This document shows positions 17,313-29,149 of a stretch of 64,000 nt of DNA, in pieces. The stretch is taken from contig NZ_QGKU01000030.1 of assembly GCF_003172915.1 (NCBI RefSeq), positions 59,644 through 123,643 on the forward strand. The letters run 5' to 3'. The notes beneath the pieces are model-generated. The model was not told the DNA's origin. It saw nothing but the letters and a program-made list of their open reading frames with translations, and ran no database searches. Position 1 is the stretch's first letter. Every line of letters starts with the position of its first letter. Position numbers and translations under genes: made by a program. Source of the DNA: Meridianimarinicoccus roseus. GTDB taxonomy: Bacteria; Pseudomonadota; Alphaproteobacteria; Rhodobacterales; Rhodobacteraceae.

Positions 17313-17965
17313 TTGCCCTGCTGCGCCGCGACCTTGCCATCGCCACCCGTGCGGGCGGCGGTTTCGGGCTGGGGCTTGCGTTTTTTCTTGTCGTCGTGGT
17401 GCTGGTGCCGTTCGGGGTCGGTCCCGAGACTTCGGTACTGACCCGGATCGCGCCGGGTGTGCTGTGGATCGGCGCGCTGCTGGCCTGCCTTCTGTCGCTC
17501 GACCGGATGTTCGCGCTTGATTACGAGGACGGTTCGCTAGACCTGCTGGCCACCGCGCCGATCCCGCTGGAGGGCGTCGTCGCGGTCAAGGCGCTGGCGC
17601 ACTGGCTGACCACCGGACTGCCACTGACGCTGATGGCACCGCTGCTGGCGGTGCTGTTGAACCTTCCGCCGCAGGGCTTTGTGTGGCTTGTCGTGTCGCT
17701 GGCGCTGGGGACACCCGCGCTCAGCGTGATCGGCGCGTTCGGCGCGGCGCTGACGGTCGGGCTGCGTCGGGGCGGGCTGCTGTTGTCGCTGCTGGTGCTG
17801 CCGCTCTACGTGCCGACGCTGATCTTCGGGGCCGAGGCCGCCCGTCGCGGGGCCGAGGGCATGGAGGCCGGAACCCCGTTGGCGCTGCTGACCGGGATCA
17901 GCCTGGGCTGCGCGGCGCTGATGCCATTCGCGGCGGCGGCGGCGCTCCGCGTCAATTTGCGCTAA
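17309..17965 (+). CDS. ccmB: Haem exporter membrane protein CcmB
   Basis: A 218-residue integral membrane protein with six predicted helices, the permease partner of CcmA. The N-terminus [18 protein letters not shown], a conserved [18 protein letters not shown] segment and the C-terminal helix are characteristic. Translation starts on a GTG overlapping the ccmA stop, implying coupling. Confidence 0.94.
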   Translation: MIALLRRDLAIATRAGGGFGLGLAFFLVVVVLVPFGVGPETSVLTRIAPGVLWIGALLACLLSLDRMFALDYEDGSLDLLATAPIPLEGVVAVKALAHWLTTGLPLTLMAPLLAVLLNLPPQGFVWLVVSLALGTPALSVIGAFGAALTVGLRRGGLLLSLLVLPLYVPTLIFGAEAARRGAEGMEAGTPLALLTGISLGCAALMPFAAAAALRVNLR

Positions 17966-18021
17966 CATCAGGGGGGAATTGGGACGTGCAACAGGATCGC
18001 GGCGCGCTTAAATCTCGGGGC

Positions 18022-18753
18022 ATGGCATCCCTTTGGGAATACGCGAACCCCAAGAGGTTCATGCAGGTCAGCGCGGTGCTTCTGCCGTGGATGGCCGGGC
18101 TCAGTGCGCTGTGCCTCGTGGTCGGGCTGGTGTGGGGCTTCTTCTTCACTCCCGACGATTTCCGGCAGGGTTCGACCGTCAAGATCATCTATCTGCACGT
18201 GCCCTCGGCACTGATGGCGATCAACGCGTGGCTCATGATGCTGGTCACCTCGTTGATCTGGTTGATCCGGCGGCACCATGTCAGCGCGCTGGCGGCACGG
18301 GCCGCGGCGCCGGTCGGGCTGGTGATGACGGTGATCGCGTTGGCGACCGGCGCGATCTGGGGTCAGCCGATGTGGGGCACCTGGTGGGCCTGGGACCCGC
18401 GGCTTACCTCTTTCCTGATCCTGGGGCTGTTCTATCTCGGCTACATCGCGCTTTGGGAAGCGGTGGAGAACGCAGACACCGCGGCGGACCTGACATCGGT
18501 TTTGTGCCTTGTCGGATCGGTCTTCGCGGTTCTGTCGCGCTACGCCGTGCTGTTCTGGAACCAGGGGCTGCACCAGGGCGCGTCGCTCAGCCTCGACAAG
18601 GAGGAAAACGTGGCCGATGTGTTCTACCACCCGCTGCTGGTGTCGATCGCGGGCTTCGTTCTGCTGTTCGTGGCGCTGGTGTTGCTGCGCACCCGCACCG
18701 AGATCCGCCAGCGGCGCCTTCAGGCCCTGCTGAACCGGGAGCGCATGGCATGA
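18022..18753 (+). CDS. ccmC: Haem transporter CcmC
   Basis: A 243-residue six-helix membrane protein that presents haem to CcmE. The tryptophan-rich haem-binding WWD motif TWWAWDPRLTS is at about residues 120-130, flanked by the conserved histidines in IIYLHVPSA and YHPLLVS. The start chosen (MASLWEYANP) gives the family's normal N-terminus. The last codons overlap the ccmD start by 4 bp. Confidence 0.95.
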   Translation: MASLWEYANPKRFMQVSAVLLPWMAGLSALCLVVGLVWGFFFTPDDFRQGSTVKIIYLHVPSALMAINAWLMMLVTSLIWLIRRHHVSALAARAAAPVGLVMTVIALATGAIWGQPMWGTWWAWDPRLTSFLILGLFYLGYIALWEAVENADTAADLTSVLCLVGSVFAVLSRYAVLFWNQGLHQGASLSLDKEENVADVFYHPLLVSIAGFVLLFVALVLLRTRTEIRQRRLQALLNRERMA

Positions 18754-18911
18754 TGCCCGATCTTGGAAAATACGCCGCCGAGGTGGCGGCCGCCTATATC
18801 GTGTCGATCGTTCTGATTGCCGGGCTGGTCTGGGCCAGCCTGCGTCGCGGCGCCAAGGTGCGCGCCGAACTGCGCCGGGTCGAGGCGCGGCGGGGCCGGT
18901 CGGATGGCTAA
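18750..18911 (+). CDS. ccmD: Haem exporter protein CcmD
   Basis: A 53-residue single-helix protein (MPDLGKYAAEVAAAYIVSIV), the small membrane subunit that stabilises the CcmABC complex. The N-terminal aromatic-rich segment, one helix and basic cytoplasmic tail (LRRGAKVRAELRR) match CcmD. Two ATG codons in tandem (18750 and 18753) can serve as start. It overlaps ccmC by 4 bp and ccmG by 8 bp. Confidence 0.9.
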   Translation: MMPDLGKYAAEVAAAYIVSIVLIAGLVWASLRRGAKVRAELRRVEARRGRSDG

Positions 18912-19440
18912 GGTTTCGCCGCTGGTTGCACTGCCGCCTCTGGTCTTCGCCGCGATGGCCGCGCTGTTCTATTTCGGGATGTTCCGTGACGACCCCGATG
19001 CGCTTCCGTCGGCCGTGGCCGGCGCGCCCGCGCCTGACGTGGCGCTGACGCCACTGGGCGACAAGCCGGGCTTCGACCGTGCCGCGCTGGATGCGCCTGG
19101 GGTGAAGCTGGTGAATTTCTGGGCAAGCTGGTGCGCGCCCTGCCGGGTGGAGCATCCCAAACTCGAACAGCTCGCCGCCGAAGGGCTGCCGATCTACGGC
19201 GTCAATTACAAGGATGAACCCGACAAGGCGCTGGCGTTCCTGCGCGACCTCGGTGATCCCTATGTTGCCGTTGGGGCGGATGCGACAGGGCGAACCGCGC
19301 TGGATTGGGGCCTTTATGGGGTGCCCGAAACCTACGTGATCGACGGAGACGGCACCGTCATTCTGCGGTTCGCCGGGCCCATCACAGAAAGCGTGCTTGC
19401 GTCGACCATCCGTCCGGCAATCGAAGCCGCATCACGATAG
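18904..19440 (+). CDS. ccmG: Thiol:disulphide interchange protein CcmG/DsbE
   Basis: A 178-residue membrane-anchored thioredoxin that reduces apocytochrome c cysteines before haem attachment. It has an N-terminal anchor helix (about 8-24) and a periplasmic thioredoxin domain with the active site WASWCAPCRVEHP. The acidic GVNYKDEPDKALAFL and the cis-proline region GVPETYVIDGDG are typical of CcmG. It ends the ccmABCDG run; ccmE, ccmF and ccmH are not in this window. Confidence 0.94.
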   Translation: MAKVSPLVALPPLVFAAMAALFYFGMFRDDPDALPSAVAGAPAPDVALTPLGDKPGFDRAALDAPGVKLVNFWASWCAPCRVEHPKLEQLAAEGLPIYGVNYKDEPDKALAFLRDLGDPYVAVGADATGRTALDWGLYGVPETYVIDGDGTVILRFAGPITESVLASTIRPAIEAASR

Positions 19441-19479
19441 ACACCGGCACGCATCGCCCCGTCACCTGCCTGTCTCGAC

Positions 19480-19511
19480 AAAAAAGCGAGGGAAGGTCTT
19501 CTTCCCCCGCT
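19480..19511 (-). terminator. Intrinsic terminator of the second VPLPA-CTERM gene
   Basis: On the minus strand an 11-bp stem with one mismatch (19485-19495 with 19501-19511, 5-nt loop) is followed by a run of six T. It lies 50 nt after the stop of the VPLPA-CTERM gene and also sits between that gene and the convergent ccm operon. Confidence 0.75.
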
Positions 19512-19560
19512 CTTGCGTCCAATTTTTCCGGGCACCGAACTGGGCACCCGCAGGGTGGTT

Positions 19561-20088
19561 TCAGCTTTCCCTTTTGCGCCGACGGGCCACACCGAGAAGT
19601 GCGATGCCACCAGCGAGAAGGGGCAGGGCCGCGGGCACCGGAACAACTTGCGTGGCGGAATCGAGACGGACGAAAAATCCGGCCGGAAGCCCACCGGCGC
19701 CGTCACCGAATACTTCAAGGCTGTACGTACCGGCGGACAGAAGGATTTCTGCGCTGCTCAGCCTGTCACTGGTCCAGCCGTTATCCGCTGTTGCGTTGTC
19801 TCCGAAGCCGGCAGCAAAGCCTTGGAACGAGGTCGTGAGCAGGGGCGTGGTTCCGCCGGTTTCAAACACGGTGTAGATATCACCGACAAGAAACGCGTCT
19901 GTGATGCGAAAGAAAGCATCGTCCAGCAACGTGAACTCGTATGGCGAAAAATCCGAGGACACGTTGACGGCCTGAATAGTGTCCTCAAACCACCCGCCGT
20001 CCAGCACCGGGGTAGCTTGCGCCGCAAACGAGGTGATTGCCATTCCGACGGCAACAACGCCGCCCTTGAGCATAGTTTCAAGTCTCAT
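19561..20088 (-). CDS. VPLPA-CTERM sorted protein
   Basis: A 175-residue secreted protein. The start at 20088 has a GAGGAG ribosome site and gives a signal peptide (GGVVAVGMAITSFAAQA). The body is a beta-rich domain resembling the PEP-CTERM proteins that carry extracellular polysaccharide or adhesin roles: acidic and aromatic, with FSPYEFTLLDDAFFRITDAF and AEILLSAGTYSLEVFG. The sorting tail is VVPVPAALPLLAGGIALLG then RRRKRES. GC content around it is lower than in its neighbours. Function unknown. Confidence 0.8.
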   Translation of the reverse strand: MRLETMLKGGVVAVGMAITSFAAQATPVLDGGWFEDTIQAVNVSSDFSPYEFTLLDDAFFRITDAFLVGDIYTVFETGGTTPLLTTSFQGFAAGFGDNATADNGWTSDRLSSAEILLSAGTYSLEVFGDGAGGLPAGFFVRLDSATQVVPVPAALPLLAGGIALLGVARRRKRES

Positions 20089-20304
20089 TCTAAAACTCCT
20101 CATAAAGAGAGTTCGCCTAAGTGCTGACGCACTCCAACCCAAGTCTATCGTACGCAATCCTTAACGATGTCGCAAAATAAAATTAACTAAGATGCTTGGG
20201 AAAGCGCTTCGTATGCTCGCCTTTTGCGGTACTGCGGCGGCCCGGGCCGCGGCTTGCGCTGCTATTCTGAGCACGAAGTTCCCTCTATAGGCGAACGAAC
20301 AGAG

Positions 20305-20331
20305 AAAGCCCCGACCATCGGCCGGGGCTTG
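20305..20331 (-). terminator. Intrinsic terminator of acnA
   Basis: On the minus strand AAGCCCCG, a 9-nt loop and CGGGGCTT form an 8-bp GC-rich stem about 30 nt beyond the aconitase stop, followed by TTTC. Confidence 0.7.
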
Positions 20332-20362
20332 ATTCGCTTGGTGCGTCGTGTCGAGGTCTGGG

Positions 20363-23116
<2,754 letters not shown>

Positions 23117-23366
23117 GGCTGTGGTTCTCCCGATATCCAGCGGAGTGAAGCTGATGCCGGTATGCCGTTTTGCCGAAACCCGATCAAGGGCAGGGGGGTG
23201 CGGCCTTTTGTATACCGTCGCACACAGAATGCGCGCGCCACATCGGTCCCTCCCCAAGGGCCGCGACCGACCGATGCGGCCGGGCGCGAAAATCTCGAAA
23301 CGGTGATTGGCCCCGCTCCCCCGCTTGGCCTAGTTTCGCCAGAGCGGTCAACGAGGGGACGATCGA

Positions 23367-24125
23367 ATGCAGCAATTGGCAAGGGCATGGCTCGCGGGTC
23401 TTTTGGCGGGGGCGTGCGCCTTCACCGGCGCTGCGGCGCAGGACGGCGGGGCGGTGCAGGCCGAGGCTGCACCGGCGGCGCGCGCCCCGGTGGTGGTCGA
23501 ACTCTTCACCTCGCAGGGGTGCGTGTCGTGTCCGCCCGCGGACGAGCTTCTCGCCGAACTCGCACAGCGCGACGACGTGCTGCCGCTGGCGCTGCACGTA
23601 GACTACTGGGATTACATCGGCTGGGAAGACAGCTTCGCCCAGGCCGCCTTCACCACCCGGCAGAAGGAATACGCCCGCTCGGCGGGACGGCGGATGATCT
23701 ACACCCCGCAACTGATCGTCGGCGGGCATCTCGAAGTGGCGGGCTACAAGCCCAACAAGGTGCTCAACGCCATCGCCTCCGAAAAGGATCGCCCGGCCCG
23801 GGTGCGCATCGACGTGACACCGGCGCAGGACGGCGCCTTGACCGTGCGGCTTACCCCGCTTCGGGCGATCGACGGACCCGCGCGGGTGATCGCGCTGCGC
23901 TTCCGCCCGCTGGCGGAAGTTCATATCGAACGCGGCGAGAATGCTGGGCGCACGCTGCACTATGCCAACATCGTCACCGACTGGACGCTGATAGGCACAT
24001 GGGACGGTACGGCGCCCGCCGAATTCACCCTTCAGAAGCCGACGGGGCCGGATACGCTGCGCGGCGCGGTACTGGTGCAGGAAGACGGGCCAGGGCCGGT
24101 CCTTTCGGCGGCCCGGCTGGACTGA
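23367..24125 (+). CDS. DUF1223 thioredoxin-like periplasmic protein
   Basis: A 252-residue protein with a signal peptide (cleavage probably after TGAAAQ). The DUF1223 core reads VVVELFTSQGCVSCPPADEL, with a CxxC redox-like pair, then HVDYWDYIGWEDSFA and the conserved YTPQLIVGG. These resemble thioredoxin-fold proteins, but substrates are unknown. The start ATG has GAGGGG upstream. It is divergent from acnA and convergent with an acyltransferase gene 49 bp away. Confidence 0.87.
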   Translation: MQQLARAWLAGLLAGACAFTGAAAQDGGAVQAEAAPAARAPVVVELFTSQGCVSCPPADELLAELAQRDDVLPLALHVDYWDYIGWEDSFAQAAFTTRQKEYARSAGRRMIYTPQLIVGGHLEVAGYKPNKVLNAIASEKDRPARVRIDVTPAQDGALTVRLTPLRAIDGPARVIALRFRPLAEVHIERGENAGRTLHYANIVTDWTLIGTWDGTAPAEFTLQKPTGPDTLRGAVLVQEDGPGPVLSAARLD

Positions 24126-24174
24126 CCAAGCAATTGCAGCAACGAACGGCGCCGACGCTTGCGCGGCCGGCCTC

Positions 24175-25077
24175 TCAGCCCTGCGCGGCCTCAAGCTCGG
24201 GCTTCCATCGGCGGTGAATCCAGAGCCATTGGTCAAGGTCTGCGCGCACCCGCGCCTCCAGACTGTCGTTGATCGCCTGCGTCATCGTCGCCGGATCGCT
24301 ATGTGGCACCGGCGCCTCGGCCACGATCTCGAAGCCGTGCCCGCGCCGGATGCCGTAGACCGGCACAAGAAGGGCATCGTATTTCAGCGCCATTTCAGCC
24401 GCCGACAGCGACGTGCGCGCGGCCTTCCCGAAGAAGGTCAGCGGCGTGCCTTCGTGAACGTACTGGTCCAGCAGGATGGCCACTGCGTTGCCCTTGCGCA
24501 GGAACTTGACCATGCTTCCCAGGCCCTTGCGTCCGCGCGGGAAAACCGGCGCGGCGATGCGCGACAGCACGTCGTGGAACAACCGGTCCAGCGCCGGATC
24601 GTCCACCGGACGATAAAGCGCGCCGATCTGGTGCCCGCGCTGAGCCAGCGCGCAGCGTGCCGCGTCGAAATTGCCGAAATGCCCGCTGACGATGACGATC
24701 GGTCGCCGCGCCGCGCGCGCTGCGTCCAGCGCGGGCAGGCCCGGCCCCTGCATCGGCGTGCGGGCGATCTCGTCGATGAAGCGCTGCCCGGACGTGATCT
24801 CGGCCAGCATCCGTCCGGTATTGGCGGGCACGGCGCGGCACAGACGGCGCACCTCGCGTTCGGGCAAGTCGGGCAGCACGTAGTGCAGGTTGTCCCGCAC
24901 CCGGCGACGGTATCCGGCAAGCGGCGCGAACACGTATGCCATCAGCCAGCCGATCACCGGCAAGCGCATCCGGTACGGCAGCAGCCGGGGCACTTCCAGC
25001 AGCGCGAGGATCGCGCGCCGGGTCCAGGGATTGCCGTCCTGAGCTTTCGCCACCTGCGCCGTGCCTCCTGTCCGCAT
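24175..25077 (-). CDS. Lysophospholipid/lipid A acyltransferase (LpxL/HtrB family)
   Basis: A 300-residue inner-membrane acyltransferase of the LpxL family, which adds a secondary acyl chain to lipid A using acyl-ACP. The catalytic HxxxxD box is VSGHFGNFDAA at about residues 134-139, followed by YRPVDDPALDRLF and FPRGRKGLGSMVKFLRKG. LLDQYVHEGTPLTFFGKAA completes the family pattern. The start at 25077 (MRTGGTAQVA) was chosen because further upstream residues lack homology. No other lipid A genes are nearby. Confidence 0.87.
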   Translation of the reverse strand: MRTGGTAQVAKAQDGNPWTRRAILALLEVPRLLPYRMRLPVIGWLMAYVFAPLAGYRRRVRDNLHYVLPDLPEREVRRLCRAVPANTGRMLAEITSGQRFIDEIARTPMQGPGLPALDAARAARRPIVIVSGHFGNFDAARCALAQRGHQIGALYRPVDDPALDRLFHDVLSRIAAPVFPRGRKGLGSMVKFLRKGNAVAILLDQYVHEGTPLTFFGKAARTSLSAAEMALKYDALLVPVYGIRRGHGFEIVAEAPVPHSDPATMTQAINDSLEARVRADLDQWLWIHRRWKPELEAAQG

Positions 25078-25337
25078 CGGACCGTCCCGACGTGCCGCCT
25101 GGCTGCCGGTGGCCCGCTCCGACGCCCCGTATAGGATGGCAACTGCAGCCCGACAACAGCCTAGGGCCCGTGACCTCGCCGCCGCGCTTGATCCGCCGCC
25201 GCAAAGCGGTGAACGTGGCAAGGCCCACGTCCGCAGGTCGAATCTTTCCATGCCAGACGCAGACCGCTCTTGTCGTCGATGCCACGTCGTTCGCGCCGTC
25301 TCCTGCGCCGTGATGCGGCGCGCGTGCCGAGGGCTTC

Positions 25338-26048
25338 GTGCTTAAGCCTCGCACGCTTGCGGTGGTGGCCGCGCTGGTTTTGTGCGCCTTTTCATATGGC
25401 GTGGCGGTCGGAGCGTATCAGATTTTTCCGTTTTTCCAACTTTCCGCGGTGAAGCGCCTCGTGGTGCCTGCGCACCTGACCGAGGAGGTCAACCGCCCGG
25501 ACCGCGTGGCACTGTTCGCCGCGCTCGGAACGCAAGCCGACCTCGTGCTGCTCGGCGACAGCCTGACCGAAGCGGGCCCGTGGGGCGAATTGCTTGGCGC
25601 AGCACGGGTCGCCAACCGGGGCATCGGCGGCGATACGACGGCGGACATACTGGCACGGCTCGACCCGATCCTGAGCGGGCAGGTGGGCACGGTGCTGGTG
25701 ATGGCTGGGATCAACGATATCAGCCGGGGGATGCCGGTTCCGCAGGTGGCGGCCCGGCACGAACGGATCGCCGCGCAACTTGTTGCGGCCGGGATCGATG
25801 TCGTTCTGCAATCCACGATCCAGTGCGACCCGGCCCGCTGCGGGGCGGGCATGGCGGCCAAGATAGCCGCGCTGAACCGGGTCTTGCCGGACGTCGCGCG
25901 AAAGGCGGGGGCGGCCTACCTGCCGCTTGAGGGGCTTTCGGACCCCGGTGGGTTGCCACCTGGACTGAGCCATGATGGCGTGCACCTGAACGCGCGGGGA
26001 TATCGGCTATGGGCCTCGCGCATCACCGCCCATCTCACCGCGCGTTGA
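25338..26048 (+). CDS. SGNH/GDSL-family hydrolase
   Basis: A 236-residue esterase-like protein. An N-terminal signal anchor (LAVVAALVLCAFSYGVAVG) precedes the four SGNH blocks: LLGDSLTEAG with the nucleophile Ser (about residue 74), NRGIGGDTT (Gly), MAGINDIS (Asn) and LSHDGVHLNARG (Asp and His). It is therefore probably a periplasmic or envelope-facing esterase, lipase or acetylhydrolase. The start is GTG; no ATG is available. The stop codon lies in a short tandem duplication. Confidence 0.86.
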   Translation: MLKPRTLAVVAALVLCAFSYGVAVGAYQIFPFFQLSAVKRLVVPAHLTEEVNRPDRVALFAALGTQADLVLLGDSLTEAGPWGELLGAARVANRGIGGDTTADILARLDPILSGQVGTVLVMAGINDISRGMPVPQVAARHERIAAQLVAAGIDVVLQSTIQCDPARCGAGMAAKIAALNRVLPDVARKAGAAYLPLEGLSDPGGLPPGLSHDGVHLNARGYRLWASRITAHLTAR

Positions 26049-26063
26049 GTCACCGCGCGTTGA
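26036..26063 (+). repeat. Short tandem repeat over the SGNH stop codon
   Basis: CACCGCGCGTTGA occurs at 26036-26048 and again at 26051-26063, a 15-bp period. The TGA of the SGNH gene is the last codon of the first copy, so the repeat carries a second copy of the gene end. Confidence 0.7.
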
Positions 26064-26133
26064 AACGGAAGTAAGAAAGCTCACCGCTGCCTCGCGGACT
26101 GCGATATGATATTTCAGTGTATTGCGGAAAAAG

Positions 26134-26208
26134 TGGCAGCCCGTAGGGGAATCGAACCCCTCTTTCCAGGTTGAAAACCTGGCGTCCTAACCGATAGACG
26201 AACGGGCC
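26134..26208 (-). tRNA. tRNA-Glu (TTC anticodon)
   Basis: A complete 75-nt cloverleaf on the minus strand, including encoded CCA. The acceptor stem pairs GGCCCGT with ACGGGCT (first pair G-U). The D arm is present, the anticodon stem CCAGG/CCTGG closes the loop TTTTCAA with anticodon TTC, and the T arm is GGGGTTCGATTCCCC. Confidence 0.96.
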
Positions 26209-26228
26209 AGCGCCGTGGCGTGTCGCGG

Positions 26229-26257
26229 GGTTTAGGCAAACTGGCGGGGGGCCGCAA
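26229..26257 (-). promoter_or_regulatory. Possible tRNA-Glu promoter
   Basis: On the minus strand TTGCGG (26257-26252) and TAAACC (26234-26229) are separated by 17 bp, and the -10-like box ends 20 nt before the tRNA 5' end. This fits a sigma-70 type promoter with a weak -10 box. Confidence 0.4.
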
Positions 26258-26356
26258 GGGGTTTTTCGTCCCGCGCCACGAATTTTTTGGCCGCCTTTAG
26301 CTTGCCGTTGCGGCGGCTTTCACGCAGCGCGGACCATCGCTGTCGCAGGGTGCCGA

Positions 26357-28123
26357 TCAGGGCAGGGCGGCGTCCTCAAGCCGCAGCTGGACCCGCGTGC
26401 GCCCACCCCAGGTGTTTAGCTCCAGCCGCCCGGCGGCGTGGACCGTGCCGCCGATCCGAGCCTCCAGCGCGGCCCCCATCGGCCCGTCGAATGCACCGAA
26501 CGCGATTGCATCGAGGCTGCCGCCACCCGAGGCCAGCGTCAGTTTCAGATGTGTCTCGCCGACCCGCCGCGCGGCGCGCACCAGCATGTCGGGCAGCGCG
26601 AAGCGCGGGGCAGGGGCCGCGGCGCCATAGGGCCCCGCCGTCTCCAGCGCGGTGACAAGCTCGGGTGTCGCACCCGCGGGCATCAGCACACCGTCAAGAC
26701 GCAGATCCCGCGGCCCCAGCGCACCCGCGCCCTGCCGCGCCATCAACTCGGACAGGCGGGCCATCGCGGCTTCCAGCCCGTCGCGGTGCAGGCTCAGTCC
26801 GGCCGCCATGCGGTGACCGCCGCCCTTCTCGATCAATCCCTCCGCCGCCAGCCGGTGCACGGATGCGCCGAGGTCGATCCCCGTCACCGACCGGCCCGAC
26901 CCCTTGCCGTCCGCGCCGTCAAACCCAATCACCACGGCGGGGCGGTTCGTCGCTTCCTTCAGGCGGGCGGCGACAATGCCCACGACGCCGGGATGCCAGC
27001 CGTCGCCAGCCGCCCAAACGAGCGGCGCATCGAGGCCGCGCGCCTCGGCCTGCGCCATCGCGGCGGCGCGCACCGCGGCCTCGACCTCGCGGCGGTCGGT
27101 ATTGAGCTGCTCAAGCCGCGCCGCCAGTCCTGCCGCTTCGGCCGGATCGTCGGTGGCCAGCAGCCGCGCCCCAAGATCCGCCGCTCCGATCCGCCCGCCT
27201 GCGTTGATCCGCGGCCCGAGCACATAGCCAAGGTGATAGGCCCCCGGCGCCACGTCCAGCCGCGCGCTGTCCGCCAGTGCAACGAGGCCGACGTTGCCGC
27301 GCCGCGCCATCACCTTCAGGCCCTGCCGCACCAGCGCGCGGTTCACCCCCACCAGCGGCGCCACGTCGGCCACCGTGGCCAGCGCCACCAGATCGAGCAG
27401 CGCCATCAGGTCAGGCCCTGCAACGCCCGCCGCGCGCAGCTGCCGGTTCGCCTCCACCAACATCAGGAACACGACACCCGCAGCGCACAGATGCCCCAGC
27501 GCACCGTCTTCGTCCGCACGGTTCGGATTGACCACCGCCAGCGCCGGCGGCAGCGTTTCGCCCCCGAGGTGATGGTCCAGCACCACCACGTCGGCCCCCG
27601 CTGCCGCTGCCACAGGTTCGTGGCTCAGCGTGCCGCAATCGACGCAGACGATCAGGTCATGGGCGGCCGCCAGCGCGGCCATCGCCGGCGCGTTCGGCCC
27701 GTAGCCCTCGTCGATCCGGTCGGGCACATAGAGCGTGGCCGCCACGCCAAGTCCGCGCAGCCAGCGCAGCAGCAGCGCGGCCGAGGCGCCGCCATCCACA
27801 TCGTAATCGGCGAAGACGGCGACCCGCTGCCGACCGCGCGCGGCGGCGACCACGCGTTCGGCTGCCGCGCCCATGTCCTTCAGCACAAGCGGGTCGGGCA
27901 ACAGATCCTTGAGGCGCGGATCCAGAAACGCCGCGGCGTCCTCGGGGGCGACGTCGCGCCGGGCCAGCACCGCGCACAGCGCGGGTGGCTGTCCGGTGCG
28001 CTGCGCCAGCGCCAGCGCGGCGCGTGCAGCCATGTCGTCCGGCCCGACCCAGCGCCGGCCGGAAAGCGACTGCGAGACCCCGAGAAAGGCCGCGTCGGCG
28101 GAGGCCGGTGCCGGATCGGCCAT
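26357..28123 (-). CDS. recJ: Single-stranded-DNA-specific exonuclease RecJ
   Basis: A 588-residue 5'-3' ssDNA exonuclease for recombination and mismatch repair. DHH-family metal motifs are clear: VAVFADYDVDGGASAALLL (motif I), CVDCGTLSH and VVLDHHLGGETLP (DHH, motif III), with GPRINAGGRIG and the DHHA1 segment GGGHRMAAGLSL further on. The C-terminal OB-like region ends with NTWGGRTRVQLRLEDAA. Its ATG overlaps the glpX stop (TGATG), so recJ is the last gene of a hom-glpX-recJ run, an order I recall from other Rhodobacterales. Confidence 0.95.
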   Translation of the reverse strand: MADPAPASADAAFLGVSQSLSGRRWVGPDDMAARAALALAQRTGQPPALCAVLARRDVAPEDAAAFLDPRLKDLLPDPLVLKDMGAAAERVVAAARGRQRVAVFADYDVDGGASAALLLRWLRGLGVAATLYVPDRIDEGYGPNAPAMAALAAAHDLIVCVDCGTLSHEPVAAAAGADVVVLDHHLGGETLPPALAVVNPNRADEDGALGHLCAAGVVFLMLVEANRQLRAAGVAGPDLMALLDLVALATVADVAPLVGVNRALVRQGLKVMARRGNVGLVALADSARLDVAPGAYHLGYVLGPRINAGGRIGAADLGARLLATDDPAEAAGLAARLEQLNTDRREVEAAVRAAAMAQAEARGLDAPLVWAAGDGWHPGVVGIVAARLKEATNRPAVVIGFDGADGKGSGRSVTGIDLGASVHRLAAEGLIEKGGGHRMAAGLSLHRDGLEAAMARLSELMARQGAGALGPRDLRLDGVLMPAGATPELVTALETAGPYGAAAPAPRFALPDMLVRAARRVGETHLKLTLASGGGSLDAIAFGAFDGPMGAALEARIGGTVHAAGRLELNTWGGRTRVQLRLEDAALP

Positions 28124-29088
28124 CAGCTGGTGGGGTTGCGATAGCTCATGCGCCGCACCGACCCGGTTTTGGACCGCATCAGGATCGTCTCGATCGTCAC
28201 GTAGCCGACCTCGCGCTTGATGCCCGACACAAGCGAGCCGTCGGTCACGCCGCTGGCCGCGAAGATCACGTCATCCATCACCAACCCGTCAAGATCGTAA
28301 ACCTTGTCCGGCTCGGTTATCCCGGCCTTGGCCGCGCGCCCGCGCTCGTCGTCATTGCGGAAAAGCAGCTTGCCGTAGATCTGCCCGCCAAGGCATTTCA
28401 GCGCGGCGGCGGCCAGAACCCCCTCGGGGGCGCCGCCCGATCCCATGTACATGTCGATCCCGGTCTTGATCGGGTCCGCGCAATGGATCACGCCGGCCAC
28501 GTCGCCATCGGTGATCAGGCGGATCGCGCAACCGGTGCCGCGCAGTTCTGCCACCATGTCGTCATGGCGCGGACGCTCCAGCACGCAAACCGTGATGTCC
28601 TCCATCGACCCGCCCTTGGCGGCGGCCAACGCGGCGACCCGCTCCGCCGGGCTCATGCCCAGGGTGACCACGTCGCGCGGATAGCCGGGCCCGATCGCCA
28701 GCTTGTCCATGTAGACGTCCGGCGCGTGCAGCATCGACCCCTTGGGACCCATCGCGATCACCGTCAGCGCGTTCGGCATGTCCTTGGCGGTCAGCGTCGT
28801 GCCCTCCAGCGGATCGAGCGCGATGTCCACCGCCGGGCCGTCGCCGGTACCGACCTGCTCGCCAATATAAAGCATCGGAGCCTCGTCTCGCTCGCCCTCG
28901 CCGATGACCACGGTTCCGTCGATGTCGAGCATGTTGAGCTGCGTGCGCATGGCGTTGACCGCGGCCTGGTCCGCCGCCTTTTCGTCGCCGCGCCCGATCA
29001 GCCGGGCCGACGCCATCGCTGCCGCCTCCGACACGCGGGCGAGGCCAAGGGAAAGCATACGGTCATTGAAATCGGTGGGGGTCGTCAT
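28123..29088 (-). CDS. glpX: Class II fructose-1,6-bisphosphatase GlpX
   Basis: A 321-residue metal-dependent phosphatase converting fructose 1,6-bisphosphate to fructose 6-phosphate in gluconeogenesis. Family motifs are VVIGEGERDEAPMLYIGE, IALDPLEGTTLTAKD and MGSGGAPEGVLAAAALKCLGG. Length is normal. It follows homoserine dehydrogenase by about 60 bp and overlaps recJ by one base. Confidence 0.95.
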   Translation of the reverse strand: MTTPTDFNDRMLSLGLARVSEAAAMASARLIGRGDEKAADQAAVNAMRTQLNMLDIDGTVVIGEGERDEAPMLYIGEQVGTGDGPAVDIALDPLEGTTLTAKDMPNALTVIAMGPKGSMLHAPDVYMDKLAIGPGYPRDVVTLGMSPAERVAALAAAKGGSMEDITVCVLERPRHDDMVAELRGTGCAIRLITDGDVAGVIHCADPIKTGIDMYMGSGGAPEGVLAAAALKCLGGQIYGKLLFRNDDERGRAAKAGITEPDKVYDLDGLVMDDVIFAASGVTDGSLVSGIKREVGYVTIETILMRSKTGSVRRMSYRNPTS

Positions 29089-29149
29089 CGGTGTTCCTCG
29101 CTGTCACTCTGTCGGCACTGGTTACGCCGGGGCAGTTCGCGCTCCCGGT

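Noticed and set aside
26438..28144. 568-codon plus-strand frame
   Set aside because: Antisense to recJ; composition is that of a shadow frame.
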